From Ruminiclostridium josui JCM 17888 (lineage in GTDB: Bacteria; Bacillota; Clostridia; Acetivibrionales; DSM-1351): a DNA stretch of 64,000 nucleotides. The notes under the pieces are model-generated. The model was not told where the DNA came from and made no database searches. It saw nothing but the letters and a program-made list of their open reading frames with translations. This document shows positions 36,540-45,624 of this stretch, piece by piece. Where the stretch lies: assembly GCF_000526495.1 (NCBI RefSeq), contig NZ_JAGE01000001.1, forward strand, positions 2,662,001 through 2,726,000. The letters run 5' to 3'. Each line of letters opens with the position of its first letter. The first letter of the stretch is position 1. The position numbers and the translations under genes are program-made.

Positions 36540-37211
36540 ATGAATATATTACTTGTGGAAGACGATGCACCCCTTGCTATGGGGATTGAATATGCATTGA
36601 AAAAGCAGGATTTTGCGGTATCAATAGCAAAGAATATTAAAGATGCTTACCGGTTGTTTAATGAAGACATTCAATTAATTCTGCTGGATGTTACTCTTCC
36701 TGACGGAAACGGGTATGATTTTTGCAAGGAAATACGCCAGACCAGCAATGTACCCATAATTTTTATGACAGCCCTTGATGATGAGCCTAATGTAGTATTT
36801 GGACTTGATATAGGCGGTGATGACTACATTTCAAAGCCTGTAAGAACCAGCGAATTGATATCCAGGATAAATGCCATTATGAGAAGGCAGAAGCAGGCTG
36901 AGAGCGTAGATACAGGCAAAATCATCAGTGGAAATGTAGTGGTTGAACCATTAAAATGTAAGGTTTATGTAAATAAAGAAGAAGTTTTTCTCACTGCTGT
37001 TGAATACAAACTATTGCTTGTGCTGCTTGAAAATAAAGGGAATGTATTAAGCAGAAACACTATTATTGAAAAACTATGGGACATTGACAGTAATTTTGTT
37101 GACTATAATACTCTCAATGTATATATGAAAAGACTTCGTGAAAAGATTGAAGTTGGAGATGAAAAGCACATAGAGACAGTGAGAGGACTCGGATATGTGT
37201 GGAAAGACTGA
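36540..37211 (+). CDS. OmpR-family response regulator
   Basis: A 223-residue regulator: receiver domain with phospho-acceptor Asp50 (ILLDVTLPDGNG) and Lys in YISKPV, then a winged-helix DNA-binding domain (LTAVEYKLLLVLLENKG, VYMKRLREKI, TVRGLGYVWK). AAGGAGG precedes the ATG at 36540; the upstream extension of the frame has no start context. Upstream is a TATAAT embedded in the palindrome GTATAATTATAC (36494-36505). It forms a pair with the overlapping kinase gene. The adjacent downstream gene is a zinc-type binding protein, but that is a separate unit. Confidence 0.92.
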   Translation: MNILLVEDDAPLAMGIEYALKKQDFAVSIAKNIKDAYRLFNEDIQLILLDVTLPDGNGYDFCKEIRQTSNVPIIFMTALDDEPNVVFGLDIGGDDYISKPVRTSELISRINAIMRRQKQAESVDTGKIISGNVVVEPLKCKVYVNKEEVFLTAVEYKLLLVLLENKGNVLSRNTIIEKLWDIDSNFVDYNTLNVYMKRLREKIEVGDEKHIETVRGLGYVWKD

Positions 37212-37234
37212 TAGTATACACATGGAGGTTAATA

Positions 37235-38479
37235 TTGAAGCTTCTGAAAAATAAAGAAATCCAGCTTGTTATTGTGATAATCACAGCTTTACTTCTGGCT
37301 TTTGGTGCTGTTACTTATTATACTGTAAAAAACTTTGCAGATTCCGTAAATAAAGTACAAATACAGCAGAATACTGCTACTATAGGTGCCATTGTAAAAC
37401 AATATCCTAAGTTGGAAAGTGATATTGTTAAGAACTATACAAAGGGTTTTAAGAAAGACTACGAGTATGGAAAATCAATTTTAAATAAATATTCTTATGA
37501 TGAAAATCTCAAGGTAGAAAATAATTATATGCTTGCAGATACCCTTAGAAAAGCAAATGCCAGAATTGGAGTAACTTTTGTATTGTTTGGGGCAGCTTTG
37601 CTTTTATTATGCGTCTTTTGCTTTAATAGGATTTTCTCAAAAATAAGAAAGATTAGTGTCAGTGCCGAAGCCATTGTAGAAGGAAATTACGATTCAATAA
37701 AAGGGGATACTCAAGAAGGTGATATCGGATATCTGATATATCAGATAAATTGCATGAGTGAACGTTTAAGTGAAAATGTTCATGCTTTGGAAAATGAAAA
37801 GATTACATTAAAACGAATCATGGCCGACATATCCCATCAGCTTAAAACACCACTTGCTTCGCTTATAATGTTTAACGACATAATGAAAAATGACAGCACC
37901 CTTTCTGAAGAGGAACGGGCAGATTTTGTTCTAGAGAGCAAGAATCAACTGGATAGGATGGAATGGCTCATAAAAAACATACTCAAAATGGCAAAACTTG
38001 AAGCAGGAGTTGTTGAGTTTACTATGGAGGAAGCAGATATTTCCGAAACGCTTCAAAGAAGCCTTTCACCACTTAAAGCAATTGCTTCTGAAAAAAATGT
38101 GGATGTAAGGCTCAATGGTTCTTCAAATATTATAGTAAAGCATGATATAAACTGGACTACAGAAGCATTTTCAAACATTATTAAAAATTGTATAGAGCAT
38201 AGTAATATGGGAGGAGATATTAATATATCCTGGGATGAAAATAATGTTTTTGTACAAATAATAATAGAGGACGAGGGTGAGGGAATTCCCAAGGATGAGA
38301 TCCCAAAAATATTTGATAGATTTTATAAAGGCTCTTACAGTTGCAATCCAACAAATATCGGAATAGGACTATACATTACCAAGTCTATTGTAGAAGGTCA
38401 GAATGGGTCAATATACGTAAGTAGTACTTTGGGAAAAGGCACCAGGTTTACGGTAAGGCTTATGAAGAAACCACTTTAA
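37235..38479 (+). CDS. Sensor histidine kinase (HAMP, HisKA, HATPase)
   Basis: A 414-residue kinase with two membrane helices (about 8-30 and 112-134) around a short ~80-residue extracellular loop, a HAMP domain, the phospho-acceptor His in ADISHQLKTPLASL, and ATP-site motifs NCIEHS, DEGEGIP and GIGLYITKSI. The short loop suggests sensing in or near the membrane, as in antibiotic-sensing kinases. I chose TTG 37235, with GGAGG 6 bases before it, over GTG 37199, which overlaps the regulator gene and lacks a site. Confidence 0.9.
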   Translation: MKLLKNKEIQLVIVIITALLLAFGAVTYYTVKNFADSVNKVQIQQNTATIGAIVKQYPKLESDIVKNYTKGFKKDYEYGKSILNKYSYDENLKVENNYMLADTLRKANARIGVTFVLFGAALLLLCVFCFNRIFSKIRKISVSAEAIVEGNYDSIKGDTQEGDIGYLIYQINCMSERLSENVHALENEKITLKRIMADISHQLKTPLASLIMFNDIMKNDSTLSEEERADFVLESKNQLDRMEWLIKNILKMAKLEAGVVEFTMEEADISETLQRSLSPLKAIASEKNVDVRLNGSSNIIVKHDINWTTEAFSNIIKNCIEHSNMGGDINISWDENNVFVQIIIEDEGEGIPKDEIPKIFDRFYKGSYSCNPTNIGIGLYITKSIVEGQNGSIYVSSTLGKGTRFTVRLMKKPL

Positions 38480-38495
38480 ATTTATAGTTTTATAA

Positions 38496-38516
38496 ACCAT
38501 AATAATGGTATATAAT
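38496..38516 (+). promoter_or_regulatory. Possible operator/-10 before the zinc-type binding protein
   Basis: ACCAT-AATA-ATGGT (38496-38509) is an inverted repeat immediately before TATAAT (38511-38516). A metal-responsive repressor is possible but the repeat does not match the Zur consensus I know. Confidence 0.3.
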
Positions 38517-38561
38517 ATAAATGCGAACAATTCCCATTTAACACTGGCGGAGGTAATTTAG

Positions 38562-39473
38562 TTGAAACAAGGTAAACTCTTAAGGACGCTGTTAATAGCG
38601 TTGGCGTTCTCATTTATATTAGTCGGCTGTTCCAACGGGACGGAAAATACTGCAGAAAAAGCAGAAACTACAATAGTTACTTCATTTTATCCCATGTATA
38701 TTTTAACTCAAAACATTGTAAAGGATATACCAGGTATAAAGGTTTTAAACATGACGGAACCTCAGCAAGGCTGTCTACATGATTATCAGATGGTTCCTGC
38801 GGATTTAAAAACTCTTGAGAAAGCAGACATATTTGTAATTAACGGGGCAGGGATGGAAGCTTTTATGGACAAGGTAATCAAGCAGAGGCCCTCCCTTAAA
38901 ATAGTTGAAGCCTCAAAAGATATGGAGCTACTAAAGGATGCCAACGGAGAAGATAATGCACATGTCTGGGTAGGTATTTCAGGTGCAATACAAGAAGTCA
39001 AAAATATTTCTGAAGGACTTGCAAAGGCAGATTTAAAGAATGCTGAAGCCTATAGGAAAAATGCTTCTGAATATGTAAAGCAGCTTGAGGCTCAGAAAGA
39101 TAAAATGCACAAAGAACTTGATGAGTTTAAAAATAAGAACGTTATAACTTTCCATGAGGCTTTTCCTTATTTTGCCAAGGAATTTGGACTGAATATAGTG
39201 TCTGTGGTAGAGCGTGAGCCCGGAACAGAGCCTAGTGCCGGAGAACTGGCAGAGTTGATAGACAAGATAAAAAGTTCAAATGTAAAAATACTGTTTGCAG
39301 AACCTCAGTATTCTGCAAAAGCGGCGTATTCAATTGCAAAACAAACAGGTGCAAAAGTATATCTTCTTGACCCTGTTGTAACAGGTGAGAAAAATGCACC
39401 TGCAGACAGCTATATTAAGACAATGGATGAGAATCTGAAAGTTTTGGTTAAGGCTTTTAAGGAGAATCAGTAG
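38562..39473 (+). CDS. Zinc/manganese-type ABC substrate-binding lipoprotein (ZnuA/AdcA-like), orphan
   Basis: A 303-residue lipoprotein (lipobox LVGC near residue 23) of the cluster-A binding-protein family for Zn or Mn. Likely ligands are the His in GCLHDYQM, in NAHVWVG and in TFHEAFPYFAKEFG, plus an acidic residue near the C-terminus. The His-rich loop of many zinc binders is absent. The TTG start at 38562 follows GGAGG. No permease or ATPase gene adjoins, so it must work with subunits encoded elsewhere or only bind metal. Confidence 0.87.
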   Translation: MKQGKLLRTLLIALAFSFILVGCSNGTENTAEKAETTIVTSFYPMYILTQNIVKDIPGIKVLNMTEPQQGCLHDYQMVPADLKTLEKADIFVINGAGMEAFMDKVIKQRPSLKIVEASKDMELLKDANGEDNAHVWVGISGAIQEVKNISEGLAKADLKNAEAYRKNASEYVKQLEAQKDKMHKELDEFKNKNVITFHEAFPYFAKEFGLNIVSVVEREPGTEPSAGELAELIDKIKSSNVKILFAEPQYSAKAAYSIAKQTGAKVYLLDPVVTGEKNAPADSYIKTMDENLKVLVKAFKENQ

Positions 39474-39672
39474 GACATTAAGTATCCGTCCAACATAATT
39501 GAAATTATTTTGAATATTCTTATTGAAACGCGTATATAATACATAATATACGTGTTTTGTGTTTATTTTGCACAATAATTTACTATAAATAGCAAATGTA
39601 CTATAATAAGAACGTATATATTGTTTATTGTGTGATGATATGCTAAAATACTGCTTAGTGGAGGATATTTAT

Positions 39673-40902
39673 ATGTTATTAAGATATAAAGTGAAAAATT
39701 TTTGTTCATTTAAAGATGAAGTAGTTTTTTCTATGAAACCTGGTAAAGTAATTAGTAGATTTGAAGATAATGTTGTATATATTAATCCAAGATTGAAAAT
39801 TTTGAAAGCCGCAGTTATAGAGGGAGAAAATGCAGGCGGCAAAACCAATTTTATGAAAAGTCTAGAATTTCTGAAATATTTGTTTGAATCAGATTCAAAC
39901 CCACGGATATATAATAAATTGGCATTTAAATATAATACTAACGAGACACAATTTTTCGAAATATCAGTTCTAGCTAGTAATAATATGATATATACCTATT
40001 CACTAACTCTTGATAGTTATTCTCCTGTTGAAGAAAGTTTATACATTAGAACTGCTAGTCAGGATGAAACTAATAACAAAAGGATATTTATATCTCAAAG
40101 AAGCGATTTTAAAAAACATGAAAAAGACAATGCTGAAAGGCTGAAAATTACTTATAATATTGATATAGATTATAAGTATATCGATAAAGAATTAAAAAGT
40201 ATTATAGAAGCAAGAGTTGGCGTTACTCAAGCCGGAATAGGACTAGTCTTAAAATATTTATCATTGATAGGGGTAAGTATTGTTTTACCTTTGACAGAAT
40301 GGATTAGCAATTCATTGATTTTGAATTTGCCCCAGGACCATTCCTTAAATTTTTACAAGCAGATTCTAAAGGAAGAGGAAGATTTATCTATAATTAAAGA
40401 AGAAGGATTCTTGGAAATTTTCAGGTTGGTAGATTCAGCTATAACAAAAATAGAAGTTAATGATGAAGAACCTTTTGAAAAAACAATCATAGTCCGTAAA
40501 ACTGAAGAGAATAGTGAATTTCGAATTGAACTCCAAAATGAATCTTCTGGAACTAGAGAATTTTTTGCATGGTCTATTCAATTATGGAAAGTCTTAAACA
40601 AAAATATTGTTCTATTTGCCGATGAGATTGACAAAGTACTAAATTCTATATTGTCCGAGAAGATTATTAGTCTAATACAGGGTTCAGACCATAGAGGCCA
40701 GTTTATTTTTTCAACCCATAATGTTATGCATTTAAATACAAACATTTTTATGAAGGAACAGCTTAATTTTATTTCAAAGAAAAAAGAAACCCTTTCTTCT
40801 GAATTATACTCTTTGGCTGACTTTAAGGAGTACAGGTATGATAAAGCCGATGTTTATGATTTATACTTGAAGGGTATCCTTGGAGGTGTTCCTAATGACT
40901 AG
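39673..40902 (+). CDS. RloA/AbiLi-like AAA ATPase (ABC-type, OLD-like)
   Basis: A 409-residue ATPase of the AAA_15/AAA_21 group: an N-terminal RYKVKNFCSFKDEV start typical of RecF/OLD-like proteins, Walker A GENAGGKTN (~residue 48), signature-like NESSGTREFFAW (~residue 300), Walker B NIVLFADEID (~residue 322), and an H-loop FSTHN. No TOPRIM domain is fused; instead the next gene supplies it. The ATG at 39673 has GGAGG upstream. With the RloB-like gene it forms a two-gene unit resembling AbiL-type abortive-infection systems. Confidence 0.85.
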   Translation: MLLRYKVKNFCSFKDEVVFSMKPGKVISRFEDNVVYINPRLKILKAAVIEGENAGGKTNFMKSLEFLKYLFESDSNPRIYNKLAFKYNTNETQFFEISVLASNNMIYTYSLTLDSYSPVEESLYIRTASQDETNNKRIFISQRSDFKKHEKDNAERLKITYNIDIDYKYIDKELKSIIEARVGVTQAGIGLVLKYLSLIGVSIVLPLTEWISNSLILNLPQDHSLNFYKQILKEEEDLSIIKEEGFLEIFRLVDSAITKIEVNDEEPFEKTIIVRKTEENSEFRIELQNESSGTREFFAWSIQLWKVLNKNIVLFADEIDKVLNSILSEKIISLIQGSDHRGQFIFSTHNVMHLNTNIFMKEQLNFISKKKETLSSELYSLADFKEYRYDKADVYDLYLKGILGGVPND

Positions 40903-41545
40903 AGAAGGAAAATTACGAATAAAATTATTTGTCGAAGGGTATACAGAGGAAAATTATTTTAAGAATCTTCGTAAGAGTAATAATGTTGAAATATCATATA
41001 GGGAAGTTAATATGAGGGGCGGGGGATATACAAGCTTTTTAAATGAAGTAAGAAAATCTCCTGATTCTGGATTTATAGCTGTTTTTATAGTTGTAGATCT
41101 TGACAAATTTATTCAAGAACCTGACCAGGATGAACCTTTTAAAAAGTTACTAAGGCATTGCAAAAACAAGAATAAGAGTGGTAAGATACCATATTTCTTA
41201 ATTGTATCAAATAAAGATTTTGAATATTTTGCATGTTGTCATTGCTTAAATTATAAAAATACAGATACAACTGCCTATATAACCAAAAAATTTAAATATA
41301 AAAGCCTAGAAGAATTTAAAGAAGATGAAAAGGTGTACAACTTCTTAAACAGTAATTCCCGCTCGTATACTAATGCACTTAGAAAAATCAGATCTCAAAA
41401 ACCATACATAAGTAATGAATATAAAAAGGAAGTTAAAGGACTTGATATAAATATAAAAATAAAAAGAACTGAAATTGAGAGTGAGGCTCTAAATTACTGT
41501 CATTCAAATATTTATGAGTTATTTGAAATTATTGGTGTAAACTAG
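40895..41545 (+). CDS. RloB/AbiLii-like TOPRIM-fold protein
   Basis: A 216-residue protein of the RloB family (PF13707 type). The likely metal-binding acids of the TOPRIM fold are the Glu in FVEGYTEENYF near the start and the Asp pair in IVVDLDKF (~residue 70); SNKDFEYFACCH is a further family motif. The C-terminal part is helical and basic. The ATG overlaps the ATPase gene by 8 bases and has GGAGGTG before it, so production is coupled. A presumed nuclease or RNA-targeting effector gated by the ATPase (inference). Confidence 0.83.
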   Translation: MTREGKLRIKLFVEGYTEENYFKNLRKSNNVEISYREVNMRGGGYTSFLNEVRKSPDSGFIAVFIVVDLDKFIQEPDQDEPFKKLLRHCKNKNKSGKIPYFLIVSNKDFEYFACCHCLNYKNTDTTAYITKKFKYKSLEEFKEDEKVYNFLNSNSRSYTNALRKIRSQKPYISNEYKKEVKGLDINIKIKRTEIESEALNYCHSNIYELFEIIGVN

Positions 41546-41588
41546 TTCTGAAACTGTTTAAAGTGAGGCAAGTTTTGCATATGAGTTG

Positions 41589-41623
41589 TTGAACCGGTAT
41601 TTATGATTAAAATACCGGTTCAA
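41589..41623. terminator. Strong bidirectional hairpin
   Basis: TTGAACCGGTATTT (41589-41602) pairs perfectly with AAATACCGGTTCAA (41610-41623). It lies between the convergent RloB-like and pyruvate:ferredoxin oxidoreductase genes; the T tract is weak. Confidence 0.7.
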
Positions 41624-41673
41624 CTTATGAGAAAATACCATTTAGTTTTGAATATTGACTTATGACTCCAACT

Positions 41674-44600
41674 TTATTGTTCCGCCATTCGCTTCAAACG
41701 CTGGTACTTATCTTTTGCATGTTCTTCTGCAAGAGTAAACAGTTCTTCCGCCTCTTCAGGGAACATCTTGGCAAGGGATGAATACCTAACCTGAGACATC
41801 ATGAAATCCTTGAAGCTTTCCTTAGGTTCTTTGGAATCCAGTATAAATGGATTCTTTCCTTCTTTCTTTAAATCAGGGTTATACCTGAACAAATGCCAGT
41901 ACCCCGCTGATACAGCAGCTGCTGAATTCGCTATGCTTCTTCCCATACCGTCTTTGATTCCGTGACTTATACAAGGAGAATATGCAATAATTATTGACGG
42001 TCCCTTGTATGCTTCTGCTTCAGCAATAGCCTTGAGCAACTGATTTCTGTCTGCACCTATACCCACCTGTGCTACATAGACATTACCGTAGGTCATCATT
42101 TGTGCGGCAAGATCCTTTTTAGCTTGTTTCTTACCGGAAGAAGCAAACTTTGCAATAGCGGCTGTAGGAGTTGATTTGGAGGCCTGACCGCCTGTATTTG
42201 AATAAATTTCAGTATCAAATACAAGGATGTTGATATCATCCCCAGTAGAGAGAACATGGTCAAGTCCGCCGTAGCCTATATCATAAGCCCAACCGTCTCC
42301 GCCTACTATCCATATTGAACGTTTAACAAGGTAATCCTTCTTCTCAAGGAGTTCCTTAACCAATTTCATTTGATTCTGGTCATTATTTGAATAGCTCTGT
42401 AAAGCATTAATTAAATCTTCACTGGCTTCTTTGGAAGTTGCACCGTCTTCAACGCTTTCTATCCATTTTGATAATAAAGTCTTCAAACCTTCTTCAACAT
42501 CAAGCTCCAAAAGTTGATTAGCAACATCTCTGAGGCGTTCCCTAATTTGCTTTACGCCTAGATACATACCGTAACCAAATTCGGCATTATCTTCAAATAA
42601 GGAATTTGCCCAAGCAGGGCCCTTACCTTCATGGTTTACCGTATATGCGCTTGTAGGATATGAGGCAGCCCATATGGATGAACATCCAGTAGCATTTGCA
42701 ATCATCATCCTGTCACCGTAAAGCTGTGTTATAAGTTTAATATATGGTGTTTCACCACAGCCTGCACATGCCCCGGAGAATTCCATTAAAGGCTTTCTGA
42801 ACTGACTGTCCTTAATGGTCTTATTTCCAAAGTTACCACCTTTATAACTGATTTTTCTGGTTGCAAAGTCATAGTTAGGTATTTCACGTTCAGTCTGGGT
42901 ACTAAGCTTTTTCATAACCAGAGCTTTTGGCTTAGCCGGACATACGTCAGCACAGTTGCCGCATCCTGTACAGTCCATAGGACTTATCTGTATTCTGAAC
43001 TGGTAGCCTTCTGTACCCTTACCCACAGCATTTTTGGTAATAAATGATTCTGGTGCATCCTTTAACTCTTCTTCGGTAGCAAGAGTAGGCCTGATAACTG
43101 CATGAGGACATACCAGAGAGCATATATTACATTGAATACAACTTTCAGGTATCCATTCTGGAACGTTAACAGCAATACCTCTTTTTTCATAAGCTGAGGT
43201 TCCGTTTGGAAGAGTTCCGTCTTCAATACCTTTAAATGCACTGACAGGAAGATCTTCACCCTTCATTGCGTTCATAGGTCTCATTATTTCACTTATAAAG
43301 GCAGGCTCTTTAATATCTGTGTTTGAAGTATCTTGTGCGTCTTTCCAGCTGTCAGGAACATTTATTTTGACTAAGGCATTAATACCCTTGTCAATTGCTT
43401 CATGGTTAACCTTAACGATATTTTCGCCCTTCTTGCCATAGCTTTTCACAACGGCTTCTTTGAGATACTTGACAGCATCATCAAGAGGGATAATATTGGC
43501 AAGCTTAAAGAAAGCAGCCTGCATTATCATGTTTATCCTGTTTCCAAGTCCTATTGATTCAGCAATTTTTGTTGCATTAACTGTATAGAACTGTATATTG
43601 TTTCTGGAAATCTGTCGCTTTATTTCAGCAGGAAGATGCTCTTCCAACTCTTTTTCATCCCAAAGACAATTCAAAACAAATGTACCGCCTTTTTTAATAC
43701 CCTTCAGCAAATCGTATTGGTTCACGTAGGATTGATTATGGCAGGCAATGTAATCAGCCTCATTTATAAGGTAAGCAGATTTTATACGTTCATCTCCGAA
43801 CCTTAGATGGGACATGGTAACTCCGCCTGATTTCTTTGAGTCATAAGCAAAGTAGCCCTGAGCAAATTTCTCAGTATGGTCGCCGATAATCTTTATTGCT
43901 TGTTTATTTGCCCCTACTGTACCATCTGAGCCAAGTCCCCAGAATTTGCATCGTATTGTTGACTTTGGTTCTGCATTGATTTTTTCACTTATTGTCAGTG
44001 ATGTATGAGTAACGTCATCATCTATACCAATGGTGAATTGGTTTTTAGGATTTTCTTGTTCCAGATTGTCATATACAGCCTTGATATCTGAAGGGGTAGT
44101 ATCCTTTGAAGCAAGACCAAATCTTCCTCCTACAATAACAGGAGCATTTGGAACGTCGTAAAATGCGGTTTTAACATCAAGATATAAAGGTTCTCCAACA
44201 GAACCCGGTTCCTTTGTTCTATCCAGAACAGCAATTTTTTTAACTGATTTAGGGATTGCATTAAGCAGGTGCTTTACAGAAAATGGTCTGTAAAGGTGAA
44301 CCTTCACCAGTCCGTACTTTTTACCCTGATTGTTCATGTAGTCGATTGTTTCTTCAATGACATCGGTAATTGAACCCATTGCAACAATTATATGTTCTGC
44401 ATCAGGTGCTCCGTAATAATCAAAAAGGCCATGTTTGCGGCCTGTGAGAGCCCCTACTTTATTCATGTAATCCTCAACAATAGCAACAATATCGTTATAA
44501 AAAGGATTGGATGCTTCACGACCCTGAAAATAGACATCAGGATTTTGAGCCGTACCTCTTGTAACGGGATGATTAGGAGACAAGGCTCTGTTTCTGAATT

Positions 44601-45204
44601 CTTTAACTGCTTCATAATCAACCAGACTTGCCAAATCATCATATTCAAGAGCTTCTACTTTTTGTATTTCGTGAGATGTTCTGAATCCGTCAAAGAAATG
44701 AAGGAAAGGAAGTCTTCCTTTAATTGCAGCCAAATGAGCTACAGGTGCTAAGTCCATTATTTCCTGAACTGAGCCTGAAGCCAACATAACTACACCGGTT
44801 TGTCTTGCTGCCATTACATCCTGATGATCTCCGAAGATGGAGAGTGCATGGGTTGCAATAGCTCTTGCACTGACATGGAAAACAGCAGGAAGAAGTTCTC
44901 CTGCAACCTTGTACATATTCGGAATCATCAATAATAAGCCTTGGGAAGCCGTAAATGTAGTAGTAAGAGCACCTGCCTGAAGAGAACCATGAAGGGCACC
45001 TGCTGCTCCTGCTTCTGACTGCATTTCAACTACCCGTACTTTTTGCCCGAAAATATTTTTTTTGCCTTTGGAAGCCCATTCGTCAACTGATTCTGCCATG
45101 TTTGATGATGGTGTTATGGGATAGATTGCAGCGACATCAGTAAAGGCATAGGATACATATGCAGCTGCAGTATTACCGTCAACAGTCATTTTGATTTTTG
45201 ACAT
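41674..45204 (-). CDS. nifJ: Pyruvate:ferredoxin (flavodoxin) oxidoreductase
   Basis: A 1176-residue single-chain enzyme that converts pyruvate and CoA to acetyl-CoA, CO2 and reduced ferredoxin, the central step of clostridial fermentation. Domains in order: pyruvate-binding (YPITPSSNMAE at the start), transketolase-like middle domains, two 4Fe-4S clusters (CIQCNICSLVCPHAV and CTGCGNCADVCPAKP, about residues 690-750), the extra cluster cysteine region CAGCGETPY, and the TPP-binding domain with GGDGWAYDIG. The ATG at 45204 is preferred to an overlapping GTG at 45216. A small spore-surface-type gene precedes it in the same unit. Confidence 0.97.
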   Translation of the reverse strand: MSKIKMTVDGNTAAAYVSYAFTDVAAIYPITPSSNMAESVDEWASKGKKNIFGQKVRVVEMQSEAGAAGALHGSLQAGALTTTFTASQGLLLMIPNMYKVAGELLPAVFHVSARAIATHALSIFGDHQDVMAARQTGVVMLASGSVQEIMDLAPVAHLAAIKGRLPFLHFFDGFRTSHEIQKVEALEYDDLASLVDYEAVKEFRNRALSPNHPVTRGTAQNPDVYFQGREASNPFYNDIVAIVEDYMNKVGALTGRKHGLFDYYGAPDAEHIIVAMGSITDVIEETIDYMNNQGKKYGLVKVHLYRPFSVKHLLNAIPKSVKKIAVLDRTKEPGSVGEPLYLDVKTAFYDVPNAPVIVGGRFGLASKDTTPSDIKAVYDNLEQENPKNQFTIGIDDDVTHTSLTISEKINAEPKSTIRCKFWGLGSDGTVGANKQAIKIIGDHTEKFAQGYFAYDSKKSGGVTMSHLRFGDERIKSAYLINEADYIACHNQSYVNQYDLLKGIKKGGTFVLNCLWDEKELEEHLPAEIKRQISRNNIQFYTVNATKIAESIGLGNRINMIMQAAFFKLANIIPLDDAVKYLKEAVVKSYGKKGENIVKVNHEAIDKGINALVKINVPDSWKDAQDTSNTDIKEPAFISEIMRPMNAMKGEDLPVSAFKGIEDGTLPNGTSAYEKRGIAVNVPEWIPESCIQCNICSLVCPHAVIRPTLATEEELKDAPESFITKNAVGKGTEGYQFRIQISPMDCTGCGNCADVCPAKPKALVMKKLSTQTEREIPNYDFATRKISYKGGNFGNKTIKDSQFRKPLMEFSGACAGCGETPYIKLITQLYGDRMMIANATGCSSIWAASYPTSAYTVNHEGKGPAWANSLFEDNAEFGYGMYLGVKQIRERLRDVANQLLELDVEEGLKTLLSKWIESVEDGATSKEASEDLINALQSYSNNDQNQMKLVKELLEKKDYLVKRSIWIVGGDGWAYDIGYGGLDHVLSTGDDINILVFDTEIYSNTGGQASKSTPTAAIAKFASSGKKQAKKDLAAQMMTYGNVYVAQVGIGADRNQLLKAIAEAEAYKGPSIIIAYSPCISHGIKDGMGRSIANSAAAVSAGYWHLFRYNPDLKKEGKNPFILDSKEPKESFKDFMMSQVRYSSLAKMFPEEAEELFTLAEEHAKDKYQRLKRMAEQ

Positions 45205-45225
45205 TAATAAAAACACCCCCTGTAA

Positions 45226-45417
45226 TTAAAGTTTACTTCCATTATCTACCCAATCTTTTGCTTCTGAAACACTTTCAATTTTAGGAATTACAACATTAGT
45301 GTCCTTTTGTTTTGTTGCTTCATTTGTCCAGGCAGCTGTTCCCTCATTGTCTGTGGGTCTGTAAGCTGTCCTTCGCCTGTTATCACGTCCGTCTAATTGT
45401 GCATCTTTTTTGTTCAT
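45226..45417 (-). CDS. DUF3787-like (CDIF630_02480-type) small spore-surface protein
   Basis: A 63-residue polar protein with TAAWTNEATKQ and a C-terminal VSEAKDWVDNGSKL, which I recognise as the DUF3787 family, later named for a Clostridioides spore-surface protein (from memory). GGAGGTAAAC precedes the ATG at 45417. Only 21 bases separate it from the oxidoreductase gene, so the two are probably co-transcribed, an odd pairing with no known functional reason. Confidence 0.72.
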   Translation of the reverse strand: MNKKDAQLDGRDNRRRTAYRPTDNEGTAAWTNEATKQKDTNVVIPKIESVSEAKDWVDNGSKL

Positions 45418-45548
45418 GTTTACCTCCAAATATAATAATTATTTTTATGAAAAAAGAAATATTAACCCTATAAAAAATATAAGACATAAAAATTATTTGC
45501 TTTATTAAATTTTTTATTCGGAAAAGAAGGTATTTAAACAATAAAAAG

Positions 45549-45582
45549 GTCCGGCTAAGAAGTTACAACTTCTTAACCGGAC
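45549..45582 (-). terminator. Terminator of the beta-helix-like gene
   Basis: GTCCGGCTAAGAAGT pairs with ACTTCTTAACCGGAC (one mismatch); on the minus strand CTTTTTATTG follows. It lies 43 bases past the minus-strand stop at 45625. Confidence 0.8.
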
Positions 45583-45624
45583 GATATTTTTACCAGGTAT
45601 TTTGGAACTAATCAAAATCATAAG

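Noticed and set aside
44392-44751. 119-codon open frame on the + strand inside the pyruvate:ferredoxin oxidoreductase gene
   Set aside because: Antisense shadow of a certain gene; no ribosome site or family match.
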